In this document: positions 25,374-34,788 of the stretch, piece after piece
How positions within the stretch are numbered: position 1 is the stretch's first letter
How the letters are laid out: each line of letters starts with the position of its first letter
DNA from: Aliishimia sp965656085
Lineage (GTDB): Bacteria > Pseudomonadota > Alphaproteobacteria > Rhodobacterales > Rhodobacteraceae
Assembly (NCBI GenBank): GCA_965656085.1
Contig: CBFHJA010000001.1
Location: 115,552 to 179,551 of the forward strand
Length of the DNA stretch: 64,000 nt
Reading direction: 5' to 3'
The notes under the pieces: model-generated
Databases searched by the model: none
Told to the model about the DNA's origin: nothing
Seen by the model: only the letters and a program-made list of their open reading frames with translations
Position numbers and translations under genes: made by a program

Positions 25374-28300
25374 TTGGACGACGCAGCGCAGGCGGATCAA
25401 GAGGCCACCGCATCTTCCGAAGACAACGCCAATGCCTTGCATCTGGTGGGCATCGCCGCCTCGGCGGGCGGCCTCGAAGCGGTCTCGCTTCTCGTTCAGA
25501 CCTTGCCACAGACGGCGAACGCGGTCTACGTCATCGCCCAGCATATGTCCCCGAAGCACAAATCGGTGCTCTCGACGCTGATTTCGCGCGAGACCAACTT
25601 GCAGGTTCTGGAACTGGAAACCGACACGGTGCCCGCGCCCAACACGATCTACGTGACGCCGCCCAATACCGATGTGACCTATGAGGACGGACGTCTCCGC
25701 CTGCGCAACCCCTCCGGGCACCCGGCCTCGCCCAAGCCCTCCGCGGACCGGTTGTTCAAGAGCCTCGCGGCACAGAGCGGCGAAAACAGCGTCGGGATCG
25801 TTTTGTCTGGCACCGGCAGCGATGGCAGCTACGGGGTGCAGGCGATCCGGGAGGCTGGCGGGATCACCATCGCGCAGGATCCCGCGAGCGCAAAATATGA
25901 CGGGATGCCAACCTCGGCGATCGAGACCGGGTGCATCGACCTCACACTGTCGCCGGAGATGATCGGCACGCATCTGGAGAAGATCCTTGCGTTGCCGCGC
26001 AATTTCAACGCGTTTCGCAAGATCATGGACCGGCCCAACCCGCTGTCCGAACTCTTTGGTATCTTGCTGGCGCGCACCAAGGTGGATTTCACCGACTACA
26101 AGGAAAACACGCTCAACCGGCGCATAGCCCGGCGGATGAACGCGCTCGGGATCGAGAGCTACGACACTTACGTCGATTTTTGTCGCACCAATGCCGGCGA
26201 GGTCGATGCGCTGCATCGCGACCTTCTGATCTCGGTCACGCGGTTTTTCCGCGACCCCGCGCAATTCACCAAACTGCGCGGCGAAATCGAGACCCTGGTC
26301 GCGCAGCGCGGCGATGGCCCGATCCGCATCTGGGTGGTGGGCTGCGCAACCGGGGAGGAGGCCTATTCCGTCGCTGTGCTGATCGCCGATATCCTTGGAG
26401 GGCTTGAGGCGCTGGCGCGGCGCAAGGTGCAGATTTTCGCCACCGATATCGACCAGAACGCCATCGAGGTGGCGCGGCGCGGGGTCTATCCGATCACCGC
26501 CGCGCAGGACATTCCGCAAAATTACCTGTCGGACTATTTCACGATCAGCGATGGCGAGGTCGCGGTCCGGTCCGAATTGCGCGCCGTGACGCTGTTTTCG
26601 CATCACAACGTGTTTCAGGATCCGCCTTTCATCAATGTGGACATGGTCAGCATCCGCAATGTGCTGATCTATTTCAATCTCGCCTTGCAGGAACGGGTGC
26701 TGAGCCGGCTGCACTACGCGCTCGGGCCCGGCGGGCTGCTGTTTCTCGGGACCTCGGAAACCGTCGGCGAGATGAGCGTCTATTTCGAAGCGCGCGATGG
26801 GGCCGACAAGGTCTTCGCCAAGCGCCGGGGGGTCGGCGGAGAGTTGCGGATCGAGCCGGGCGCACGGCTCTACCAGCCGGCGCAGACACGGGCCGGCACC
26901 CCCCCCGACAAGCCCGCCGAGGTGGCTTGGGAAAACCAATTGTCCCTCGCCCGCGCGGTGGCGCCCAACGGGGTGATCTGCACCCGGAACGGCAACATCA
27001 TCGAAGTGCTCGGCGACATAAGCCCCTTCATCCAGATTCAGGCTGGGGCCTCCACGGCGCTGAGCACGAAAATGCTCCGCGATCCGCTGCGCACCGAAGC
27101 CCTGAGCCTGATCTCTGTCGCGCTGCGCAGCGAGGCCCGCCGCGACGGGCGCTGGCACGAGATGTCGCTTCCGGTGGGCAACCGCGTGCAATTGCAGGTC
27201 TTTCCTTTCACCAACCAGCCCGGCGGCGAGCTTCAGTTCCTCTTGGCGATCAACGCGAAATTCGAGGACGAACCCGCGCAGATCCTGTCAGGCGATTCGG
27301 CCTTGACGCAGCGCGCCTATATCGAGCGCATGGAACAGGAGGTGAAGGCGACACAGGAGGCCTTGCAGCAAACCATCGAGGAATTGCAGACCTCGAACGA
27401 GGAATTGCAATCGTCGAACGAGGAATTGCAATCCACCAACGAGGAGTTTCAGGCGACCAACGAGGAGCTTGAGACCGCCAATGAAGAGTTGCAGTCCACC
27501 AATGAGGAATTGCTGACCGTCAACGAAGAATTGCAGATCAGTTCCGCAGAACGGCTGGCGCTGGCCTCCGAGCTCGAAGCCACGATGATCAGCGCGCCAT
27601 ATGTGATCGCGCTGGCCGATGAGGCCCTGATGCTGCGGCGTCTGTCGGAGGTTGGTTTGCGTTTCTTCGGGCTCGACGAGATCCCCCCGAGCGGTGTGCA
27701 TCTCAGCCAATGCGCGTTGCCTCCGGGCTTTCCCGCGCTCGCGCCGCTTGCCAATTCGGTGCTGCGCCTGCACGAGGAGCGCCGCATCCCGGTGCTGTCG
27801 AACGGCACCTATTACGCGATGCTGATGTCGCCGGTGCATGACGTGCACAAGAAGCTGATCGGCCTGTCGATCACCATCACCGAATATGACGACGCGCCGC
27901 TGGAACAGATCGTCGAGCTGATCTCCGGCGTGACGGATGTTGCCTACTGGACCTATAATTTCGACACCGAGGCCTTGGTCTGGTCTCCGAAAATGTTCGG
28001 CCTTTTCAAGCTCGATCCCTCGGGAGACCCGCTGTCATGGAGCGAGGCGAAGGACCTGTTGCATCCCGACGACCGCCCACGGGTCGGGCATGGGCTGGAG
28101 ACGCTGCTGGACACCGGCGCGCCGTTTTCCGAACAGGTGCGCGTGTTCGACGGCGCGGGGGGCACCCTCGTTGTCGAGGGCACCACGATGCTGCTGCGCG
28201 ACTCGCACGGCCAGCCGCAGCAACTGCTGGGCGTGGTCTGGAATACTGCGGAGGATACCGACCGGCAGATGAAGCTCTCGCATCTGAAATCGGTGCATGA

Positions 28301-28637
28301 CGATCTGGGCCTCGGCTTTTTCTCCTTCGACCGGCACCAGAGCCAGACCGATTGGGGCCGCGCGACTTTCGACCTGCTGCATCTCGACCCGGCTGTGGCC
28401 GATACTGAGCTTGAGACATTGCTTGCGGCGCTGCACCCCGAGGACCGTGGTGTCGCGCAAGAGGCGTTTTCAGAGGCGTGGGCCCACGGAGAGAGCTTCG
28501 CGTTCACTGCACGGCTGGCACCTGCGGGAGGGGCGACGGCGCGTGTCGCCATAAAGGGGCAGGCATGGCGGAACAAGGCCGGGGTCATCACCCATTTGTT
28601 CGGAAGTGTGCGCCGCGTGCCGAGCGAGGGCGCATGA
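25374..28637 (+). CDS. CheB-CheR-coiled coil-PAS hybrid signalling protein
   Basis: 1087-aa fusion. Residues about 20-205 form a CheB methylesterase (GIAASAGGLEA, VIAQHMSPKH and SGTGSDGSYG supply Ser, His and Asp). Residues about 225-480 form a CheR methyltransferase (TRFFRDPAQF, SAM loop VVGCATGEEAYSVA). Residues about 640-725 form a coiled coil of repeated TNEELQ/SNEELQ units, and the C-terminus holds PAS-like modules. There is no receiver or kinase domain. The start codon appears to be TTG 25374 with AGGAG eight bases upstream. No chemoreceptor or che genes are nearby, so it probably works in a non-chemotaxis phosphorelay with the kinase and receiver that follow. Confidence 0.88.
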   Translation: MDDAAQADQEATASSEDNANALHLVGIAASAGGLEAVSLLVQTLPQTANAVYVIAQHMSPKHKSVLSTLISRETNLQVLELETDTVPAPNTIYVTPPNTDVTYEDGRLRLRNPSGHPASPKPSADRLFKSLAAQSGENSVGIVLSGTGSDGSYGVQAIREAGGITIAQDPASAKYDGMPTSAIETGCIDLTLSPEMIGTHLEKILALPRNFNAFRKIMDRPNPLSELFGILLARTKVDFTDYKENTLNRRIARRMNALGIESYDTYVDFCRTNAGEVDALHRDLLISVTRFFRDPAQFTKLRGEIETLVAQRGDGPIRIWVVGCATGEEAYSVAVLIADILGGLEALARRKVQIFATDIDQNAIEVARRGVYPITAAQDIPQNYLSDYFTISDGEVAVRSELRAVTLFSHHNVFQDPPFINVDMVSIRNVLIYFNLALQERVLSRLHYALGPGGLLFLGTSETVGEMSVYFEARDGADKVFAKRRGVGGELRIEPGARLYQPAQTRAGTPPDKPAEVAWENQLSLARAVAPNGVICTRNGNIIEVLGDISPFIQIQAGASTALSTKMLRDPLRTEALSLISVALRSEARRDGRWHEMSLPVGNRVQLQVFPFTNQPGGELQFLLAINAKFEDEPAQILSGDSALTQRAYIERMEQEVKATQEALQQTIEELQTSNEELQSSNEELQSTNEEFQATNEELETANEELQSTNEELLTVNEELQISSAERLALASELEATMISAPYVIALADEALMLRRLSEVGLRFFGLDEIPPSGVHLSQCALPPGFPALAPLANSVLRLHEERRIPVLSNGTYYAMLMSPVHDVHKKLIGLSITITEYDDAPLEQIVELISGVTDVAYWTYNFDTEALVWSPKMFGLFKLDPSGDPLSWSEAKDLLHPDDRPRVGHGLETLLDTGAPFSEQVRVFDGAGGTLVVEGTTMLLRDSHGQPQQLLGVVWNTAEDTDRQMKLSHLKSVHDDLGLGFFSFDRHQSQTDWGRATFDLLHLDPAVADTELETLLAALHPEDRGVAQEAFSEAWAHGESFAFTARLAPAGGATARVAIKGQAWRNKAGVITHLFGSVRRVPSEGA

Positions 28638-28750
28638 CGGCACGCCGCGATGACGTTGCGGCACGTTGGACCGGACTTGGCCGGCGTTAACGTCTCGTTT
28701 ACCGGTTTCGCGGCACGCATGGGGAAACGCATCCAGAGCAGAGCCGCGCC

Positions 28751-29923
28751 GTGAACACACTCTCCCCGTTTCGTGCTATAGACCCGACCTATCGCGCCCC
28801 CGATCCGGCCTGGACCCTCATGTTCGAAGACGCCTTCAACCAGTTCCCCTACGCGGCCTTCGTGCTGGACATGGACGGCATCATCGTTCTGTGCAACCGC
28901 CGCGCACAGAGCCGGTTCTGCCCGGAGACCGGGCGCGATCCCGGCGCTGTGGCCGGCGCGTCCCTCGCCCGCTTCACCCTGCACAGCGAGGACGAGTTGC
29001 GGCACCGCCTGCGCGAAGGGATGGCCATGGGCCATGCCGGCCTCGACATGCGCGCCACCGCGACGGGCGGCACGCAGGGCCATTGCGTCTTCCGCCTGTC
29101 CCTGCTGCGCGCGCCCGATCCGGGGCAGCGCTTCATCCTGCTCACGCAAGACCACCTCAAGACCTCCGCCGATGCGCTGGCGAGCATGAACGAGCGCCGC
29201 CGGACGACCCGCGAGAACCTGCTGCGCCTCGAAGCGGCGCATCTCGAATTGCAGCAATCGCTGCTGTCCGTGGAGGCGTTCTCCCGCGCCGCCTCCCATG
29301 ACATGCGCACCCCGCTCAACACGCTGTCGGGCATGCTGGAGCTGTTCGCGCTGCGCTTCGCCGCCGAGCTTCCCGAGGACGCGCAGGACTATCTCAAGAC
29401 CATGGGCCGGGCGGTCACGCATATGACGCACCTGACCGACACGCTGCTCGAACATGCACGCAGCACCACGCCGGACCTGAATGCCGAGCCGGTCTCGGTG
29501 CGCCCGATTGCCCGGCAGGTCTGCCTCGAACTCGACCCGCAGATTGAAGCGGTACAGGGCCGCGTCGAGATGAGCGGCGAGAGTTTCACGGTGATGGCCG
29601 AGCCCATGCTGCTCACCGTTCTGCTGACCAATATCGTGAGCAACGCTCTGAAATACCGGGCAACGGAGCGCCCGCCGGTGGTGCGCTTTCACTTTGAGCC
29701 GGGCGCGGCTGGGCGCGGCCGCATGTCTATCTCGGATAACGGGATCGGCTTTTCGGAGCAAAGCGCGAAGGATATTTTCATGCCGTTCAAACGGCTCGAC
29801 CGGGCAAGGGATGGCAGCGGCATCGGGCTGGCGACCTGTGCTGAGGTGTGCCATCGCCATGGCTGGACGATCGAGGCGCATGGCGAGGAGGGCGTGGGCG
29901 CACAGTTCGTGATCACGTTCTGA
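28751..29923 (+). CDS. Soluble PAS-type sensor histidine kinase
   Basis: 390-aa cytoplasmic kinase with an N-terminal PAS-like domain (FPYAAFVLDMDGIIVLCNRR). A HisKA dimerisation box carries SRAASHDMRTPLNTLSG (about residues 178-194). The HATPase domain shows N-box IVSNALKYRA, G1 ISDNGIGFSE and G2 GSGIGLATCAEV. The start is GTG 28751. There are no membrane segments. It lies between the CheB-CheR hybrid and a single-domain receiver, so the three may form one signalling unit. Confidence 0.85.
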   Translation: MNTLSPFRAIDPTYRAPDPAWTLMFEDAFNQFPYAAFVLDMDGIIVLCNRRAQSRFCPETGRDPGAVAGASLARFTLHSEDELRHRLREGMAMGHAGLDMRATATGGTQGHCVFRLSLLRAPDPGQRFILLTQDHLKTSADALASMNERRRTTRENLLRLEAAHLELQQSLLSVEAFSRAASHDMRTPLNTLSGMLELFALRFAAELPEDAQDYLKTMGRAVTHMTHLTDTLLEHARSTTPDLNAEPVSVRPIARQVCLELDPQIEAVQGRVEMSGESFTVMAEPMLLTVLLTNIVSNALKYRATERPPVVRFHFEPGAAGRGRMSISDNGIGFSEQSAKDIFMPFKRLDRARDGSGIGLATCAEVCHRHGWTIEAHGEEGVGAQFVITF

Positions 29924-30039
29924 GATGCGCCGCGCCTGCTGCCCGGAGCGCGGGCCATTAGGGAATTGTTAACTCTTGCGCTTTACGTTTTGGTAATCTT
30001 TGACTGGGATTCCGAAACAGATAAAAGTGTGTACCCGCC

Positions 30040-30441
30040 ATGGCCCGCGTCTTGCTGCTCGAAGACGACGACGATCTCCGCTTCACCTATAGCGAAGCGA
30101 TCAAGGCCTGTGGATGTGAGCTGGTATCCGTCGGCACCTGCGCCGAGGCCCTGCGCGCGCTGAAAGTCTTCAAACCCGACCTGCTCGTCTGCGATCTGAT
30201 GATCGGCACGGAGACCTCCATCAACGTGGCCAATCTCGCGCTCTATACAGCCCCCGGCGCCGAGGTCATCTTCATCACCGGCACCGGGCTCTTCCCGCAA
30301 GGCGAGCTGTTCGAAATCTCTCAAAACATGCGCTGGCTTCTGCGCAAGCCCGTGAAACTGCGCGAATTGCAGGACGTCCTGCTCCATGTCGCAGGGATGC
30401 CGGGCGACCCCGCCGCTGCGGCGCGGCAAGCGGCCGGATAA
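30040..30441 (+). CDS. Single-domain response regulator
   Basis: 133-aa receiver domain without an output domain. The acidic pocket is LLLEDDDDL, the phosphoacceptor D52 is in LLVCDLMIG, the switch threonine is in IFITGTG and the conserved lysine is in LLRKPVKL. It likely receives phosphate from the upstream kinase (117 bases away) and acts by protein contact or as a phosphate shuttle. Only 62 bases separate it from the five-gene envelope operon downstream, so it may be linked to that system functionally. Confidence 0.85.
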   Translation: MARVLLLEDDDDLRFTYSEAIKACGCELVSVGTCAEALRALKVFKPDLLVCDLMIGTETSINVANLALYTAPGAEVIFITGTGLFPQGELFEISQNMRWLLRKPVKLRELQDVLLHVAGMPGDPAAAARQAAG

Positions 30442-30503
30442 CCGCCGCGGCGCGCGCCTTCGTGCTTGCGAAACCACCGCGAGCGCTTACCTTATGCGGC
30501 ATT

Positions 30504-30974
30504 ATGAGAACCGAAACCCCCATGCGGGCCCCTGCCGTCTTGCCCCGCCGCGCCTTCGCCGCCGCGCTGCTCTCCGGCGCGGTCGCGGCCATGGCCGTGG
30601 GGCTGGTGACATGGGGCGGGCTGGACGCGCCCCGGACCGAAAGTTTCCAATTCTCGCGCGGGGTGAATTTCACCGAAGGCGCAGAAGCGCAGTTGCGCGG
30701 CTTTCTCACGCCCGCGATTGCCGATGACCGCCTCGCCGTCCTGATCACCGGCCATACCGGCAGCCTGGGCGATGCCGCCGCCAATCTCGCGCTGAGCACG
30801 CGCCGGGCCGAGCGGGTCGCCGAGATCGCCCTTGACTTGGGCATACCGCAAAACCGCATCACCGCCGCCGGCGTCGGCGGCAGTGCCCCTGTGCCCAAGT
30901 CTGCGGAGCAATCCGAACGCGAATATCAAAGCACGCTGAGCCGGGTCGATGTGACCCTGCGCGCGCTGCGATGA
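30504..30974 (+). CDS. OmpA-family periplasmic protein
   Basis: 156-aa protein with an N-terminal membrane anchor/signal (RRAFAAALLSGAVAAMAVGLV). The OmpA C-like domain has ADDRLAVLITGHTGSLGDAA, LSTRRAERVAEIALDLGIP and RVDVTLRAL. The usual TDxxG peptidoglycan motif reads TGHTGSLG, so binding may be weak. The start is ATG 30504 or 30522; neither has a strong ribosome-binding site. It overlaps the next gene by ATGA and opens a five-gene operon. Confidence 0.72.
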   Translation: MRTETPMRAPAVLPRRAFAAALLSGAVAAMAVGLVTWGGLDAPRTESFQFSRGVNFTEGAEAQLRGFLTPAIADDRLAVLITGHTGSLGDAAANLALSTRRAERVAEIALDLGIPQNRITAAGVGGSAPVPKSAEQSEREYQSTLSRVDVTLRALR

Positions 30975-31636
30975 CCCCGCAGCGCGCCCCGTTCGTGCTT
31001 GCGCTCATCGCAGCCGGGCTCGCGGCGGGGTTTGCCCTGCTGATGCGCCTGCCCCTGCCCTTCGAGGGCTGTGCGATGCTCGCCGCCGCCCTGCTCGCCG
31101 CGCTGGCCACGCTGAGCCTGCTGGCGCTCGCGCCTGTGCGCTGGCTCTGGACCGATGCAGACTTGCTGGCCCGGGCCTTCCGCCTGCGCCACGACCTGTC
31201 CGATCTCGGCGCCCGCAATGCGCTCGCCGCCATCACCAAGGCCCATGACCAAGCGCTCGCCCTGCGCCGGGCGGCCACGCATATGCAGCCCCAGATGTCC
31301 GAGCTTGTCGAGGAGGCCGCAGGCCGTCTCGACGCCGCCGCACGCACGCTGTTCTACGCCCCGGACCAGTTGCGCGCCCTGCAACCGGTGCTGAGCCGCG
31401 CCGAGCTGATCGTGGAGGCCGCCGAGGCCCATGCCGCCCTGCGCCGCGCCCCCGAACGCCCCGGCAGCCCGCAACAAGACGCCTCCCGCAAAGCCCTGCG
31501 CGCCGCCACCAGCGCCCTCACCGAGGCCTTCATGGCAACCGAAGCCCGCGCGGCACAAGGATTGCTCGAAAAGGTGGAAACTGCCTCGGAAATCGCCGAA
31601 ACTCTGTTATCAGGACGGACCAGCAAGGCCGATTGA
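30971..31636 (+). CDS. Two-TM helical membrane protein (XpaC-like layout)
   Basis: 221-aa protein with two adjacent transmembrane helices (about 8-25 and 34-56) and a long alpha-helical cytoplasmic tail rich in Ala, Glu and Arg. Nothing catalytic is visible. The layout of a TM pair plus a helical domain next to vWA and substrate-binding/OmpA proteins resembles XpaC-like partners of TelA/Ter stress systems, but that is a layout analogy only. It is coupled to both neighbours (ATGA overlap upstream, 22-base gap downstream). Confidence 0.6.
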   Translation: MTPQRAPFVLALIAAGLAAGFALLMRLPLPFEGCAMLAAALLAALATLSLLALAPVRWLWTDADLLARAFRLRHDLSDLGARNALAAITKAHDQALALRRAATHMQPQMSELVEEAAGRLDAAARTLFYAPDQLRALQPVLSRAELIVEAAEAHAALRRAPERPGSPQQDASRKALRAATSALTEAFMATEARAAQGLLEKVETASEIAETLLSGRTSKAD

Positions 31637-31658
31637 TGTGTATCGAGGAGGACCCCAC

Positions 31659-33329
31659 GTGATCCGCACGTTTGTGATTGCCATTCTTGCCGTTCTGGCG
31701 CTTTCAGGCCCCGGGGCCAGCGCCACCGGGGACACGCTCGCCGAGACCGTCACCGCCCCGGTCCGGGACTGCGCGCCGGGCTGGAACCCGAATATGCCGC
31801 TCATCGCATGGGGCGCGGACGGCGTGGTGGCCTATGCCAACGGCGCCTCGCTCACCCCTGCCCCCGGCCCGCTGCAAGACGCCGGATTGCCCCTGAACCT
31901 CACCGTCGAAGACAGTTTCGAAGCCCAGCTTGAGGCCTATCTGGCCTGCGAGACCCCCTATCTGCGCGGCACCCTTGGCATGCTCGCCGCCGCCGCGCCG
32001 GTGACCGAGTTCGACGCGCGCACCGAGCAGATCGTGTTCTTCAAACACTCGTTCTCGGCGGGCGACGGGATCGTCGCCAGTGACGGCATCGCCCGGATTG
32101 CCGATCTGGCTGGCAAGCGCATCGCGATTCAGGCCAACGGGCCGCATGTGGATTTCGTCGGGCGCATCCTGAGCGACGGCGGGCTGTCCTTCGAGGATGT
32201 GGAGATTGTCTGGACCGCTGATCTCACAGGCGATGGCGACACGCCCGCCGCCGCGCTCTCCGAAGGCCAGGCCGATGCCGCCGCCGTGATCCTGCCCGAC
32301 GCGCGCTTTCTGACCTCGGGCGGCACTGTGGGCACAGGCGCCGAAGGGTCCGTGGCGGGCGCGACGATCCTGATCTCCACGCAGGAGGCCGCCTCGGTGA
32401 TCGGCGACTATATCGCTGTGCGCGCGGATTACTTCGATGCGAACCGCGACGACATCGCCCGGATGGTCAACATCCTGTTCCGCGCCGAAGAAGAGATGCG
32501 CCAATTCATGGCGCAGGAGGGCAACCCGGACCGCGCCGCGATGGCGGCCCTGATGGCCTCCGAATTCCTCGGCGGGCTACCGCAGGAGGAGGGTGTGTTC
32601 CTGTGGCAGGACGCGATCACCGATGGCTGGTCGGGCAACGCGCGCCACTTCGCGGACCCGAGCGAGCCGCGCCGCTTCGAGGTCTTGCTCGAAGAGGTCA
32701 ATATCGCGCTGCGCGGCGCGGGCAGGCTCAGCGCCCCCGCCAATCTGAGCACGGCGGGTTGGGACTACACCGCCCTGACGGACGGGCTCAACAACCTCGA
32801 AACACGCGAGATCGCGGCCTTCGATCCCGAAGCCGCCGCAGCCGCGGTGCGCAAACTGCGCCGCACGGGCCAACTCGACGCCAACACCAAGATCGACTTC
32901 CAAGTCTATTTCGAACCCGATTCGACAGAGTTCCCCATCGCCCTCTATGCGGATGATTTCGAGGAAATCCTGCGCCTCGCCGCGACCTATTCCGGCGCGA
33001 TCATCACCGTCGAGGGCCATTCCGACCCGCTGCACTTCCTGCGCCGCGAACAGGCGGGCGCCGACAATGCCGAGCTGCGCGCGATCCGCACCTCAACGCA
33101 AAATCTCTCACTCGACCGCGCCATTGCGGTGGTCGATGCGCTCTCGGACTATGCCGGGGAACTTGGCATCCGCATGAACCGCGACCAGTTCACCGTGGAT
33201 GGCGTCGGCATCACCGCGCCGCAACACAACCCGCCCCGCACCGAGGCCGAATGGCGCGAGAACATGCGCGTGGTGTTCCGCGTGCTGACGGTGCAGGCGG
33301 AGGCGACCACCTTCTCGCCGCTGCAATAG
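31659..33329 (+). CDS. Substrate-binding domain/OmpA fusion protein
   Basis: 556-aa exported protein starting at GTG 31659 with GAGGAGG upstream. A signal peptide (FVIAILAVLALSGPGASA) precedes a periplasmic-binding-protein type II domain of about 350 residues (DGIARIADLAGKRIAIQANG and GQADAAAVILPDARF resemble NMT1/SsuA-type binding proteins). The C-terminal OmpA-like domain spans about 425-550 (IDFQVYFEPDSTEFPIALYA, ITVEGHSDPLHFLR). It would couple ligand sensing to the cell wall. No ABC permease is adjacent, so transport is unlikely to be its role. Confidence 0.75.
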   Translation: MIRTFVIAILAVLALSGPGASATGDTLAETVTAPVRDCAPGWNPNMPLIAWGADGVVAYANGASLTPAPGPLQDAGLPLNLTVEDSFEAQLEAYLACETPYLRGTLGMLAAAAPVTEFDARTEQIVFFKHSFSAGDGIVASDGIARIADLAGKRIAIQANGPHVDFVGRILSDGGLSFEDVEIVWTADLTGDGDTPAAALSEGQADAAAVILPDARFLTSGGTVGTGAEGSVAGATILISTQEAASVIGDYIAVRADYFDANRDDIARMVNILFRAEEEMRQFMAQEGNPDRAAMAALMASEFLGGLPQEEGVFLWQDAITDGWSGNARHFADPSEPRRFEVLLEEVNIALRGAGRLSAPANLSTAGWDYTALTDGLNNLETREIAAFDPEAAAAAVRKLRRTGQLDANTKIDFQVYFEPDSTEFPIALYADDFEEILRLAATYSGAIITVEGHSDPLHFLRREQAGADNAELRAIRTSTQNLSLDRAIAVVDALSDYAGELGIRMNRDQFTVDGVGITAPQHNPPRTEAEWRENMRVVFRVLTVQAEATTFSPLQ

Positions 33330-33341
33330 AGGCGCGGGGCG

Positions 33342-34088
33342 ATGAAGAAATCTGTCCTGATAACGATTGGCCTGATCGTGCTCGTCGCCGTCGTGGTTCT
33401 GGAGCAAACCGGCCCGGGCGATGAGGACACCGCCTATGAAAGCACCGCGCCGCTGGTGCCGGACTGGGCGGCGATTGCGAACTGGCCTGCCGCCGATATT
33501 GGCCGGGCCGATGCCATGCCCGACCCGGGGCGGCGCTATACCGCGATCATCCTCGATGACAGCGGCTCGATGGGCAGCGACATGGAGCCCGCCAAACGCG
33601 CGGTGATCGACGCGCTCGGCGCGATGCAGCCGCAGGACCGCGTGGCGGTGATCGGCCTCAACTGGGGCGTGATCCTCGCGTTCACACCCGTGGCGGAGGC
33701 GCGCGAGACATTGCCCGCCGCGCTGCGCCCGGTGCTGAGCGACGGGCCGACCCCGCTCACCCGCGCCGTGGACGTCGCCCGGCGCGGGCTGGAGGCCGAG
33801 GCCGCACAGGCGCGCGGCTTTGGCGCCTACCAGATGATCATCACCACCGACGGGGCCGCCGATGACGGGGTGTCGCTCACCATGGCGATCGAGGATCTGG
33901 CCCGCAGCACGCCCATCCAGATCGCCACGATCGGCATCGACATCGGCCCGCGCCACGTGCTGCGCCGCGACGATCTGGGCCGCTTCGTGGATGTCAGCAA
34001 TATCAGCGGCCTGCAGGAGGCGCTTCAGGCCGCCGTCGCCGAGAACACGCGTTTCGAGGCAATCACCGACTTTCAGGGGAGCGAGTGA
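33342..34088 (+). CDS. Membrane-anchored vWA-domain protein
   Basis: 248-aa protein with an N-terminal TM anchor (SVLITIGLIVLVAVVVL) and a von Willebrand factor A domain. The metal-ion-dependent adhesion site is DDSGSMGSD (about residues 72-80), followed by DGPTPLTRA and ITTDGAADDG. The domain faces the periplasm by topology. It is tightly spaced after the binding-protein/OmpA gene (12 bases) and before the Coq4-motif gene (1 base). It probably assembles envelope partners; MIDAS residues appear intact. Confidence 0.8.
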   Translation: MKKSVLITIGLIVLVAVVVLEQTGPGDEDTAYESTAPLVPDWAAIANWPAADIGRADAMPDPGRRYTAIILDDSGSMGSDMEPAKRAVIDALGAMQPQDRVAVIGLNWGVILAFTPVAEARETLPAALRPVLSDGPTPLTRAVDVARRGLEAEAAQARGFGAYQMIITTDGAADDGVSLTMAIEDLARSTPIQIATIGIDIGPRHVLRRDDLGRFVDVSNISGLQEALQAAVAENTRFEAITDFQGSE

Positions 34089-34089
34089 G

Positions 34090-34707
34090 ATGGGCCGCAG
34101 GATTGATCTGGAATGGGACGAATGGAGCCCCGGGCTCGACACCGATGACATGACGCTCGCAGAGGTGCTCGCCACCTTGCCCGCGGCAGACCCCGGCGAG
34201 GTGCCCGAGATCATCCGCCGCTACGAGAACCCCGAAAGCCCCGAGGCCCTGCCCGGCGCGATCTCGCTGCCCCGGCATGATTGCATCCATGTCTTGCTCG
34301 GGCGCGGCCTGCATGTGCAGGACGAGGCGTTCATCATCGGCGCAACCATGGGCGCGGCCTCCGACATCACCGAGGAGGTGCTGGATTTCTTCATCAAGGT
34401 GTCAACGCAGGACTATCCCAAACACTGGCGGTTCGAGGCGGCGCATATCGCCTCCTTCAACCTCGGCGTGGGGTTTAGCCAAGACAATCTGCGCAATGCC
34501 GACCTGCACCTGATTCCGCTGGAGACCGAGCCGTGGCAGAGCAAGACCGTCCGTCAGGCCCGGCGCGATCTCGGCATCGTCAAGGAAGAGTTGCGCGCCT
34601 ATTTCCGCAAGGCCGAACTGCTGGTGCCGGGCACCCGCGCGACACGGCGGCTCGACACATCCGGCGCGCGCCGCGATCAGGCCCTGCGCCAACGCGGCAG
34701 CGAGTAA
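34090..34707 (+). CDS. Coq4-motif protein of unknown role
   Basis: 205-aa soluble protein. Residues 63-79 carry HDCIH followed by eleven residues and E79, the HDxxH-x11-E zinc-binding signature of the Coq4 ubiquinone-biosynthesis family. Downstream segments (TEEVLDFFIKVSTQDYPKHW, RKAELLVPGTRATRRL) do not obviously match the rest of Coq4. It ends a five-gene envelope operon rather than a quinone locus. The motif is seen directly; whether the fold is Coq4-like is inference. A 76-codon in-frame extension upstream is shadow over the vWA gene. Confidence 0.6.
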   Translation: MGRRIDLEWDEWSPGLDTDDMTLAEVLATLPAADPGEVPEIIRRYENPESPEALPGAISLPRHDCIHVLLGRGLHVQDEAFIIGATMGAASDITEEVLDFFIKVSTQDYPKHWRFEAAHIASFNLGVGFSQDNLRNADLHLIPLETEPWQSKTVRQARRDLGIVKEELRAYFRKAELLVPGTRATRRLDTSGARRDQALRQRGSE

Positions 34708-34788
34708 CCCCCGCGCCGGAGTCTGACTGTTGGGAGGACCGCGCCTTTGGCGCGTGGGGGAATTGCACTCCCACCGCGCCGCGCGCCA

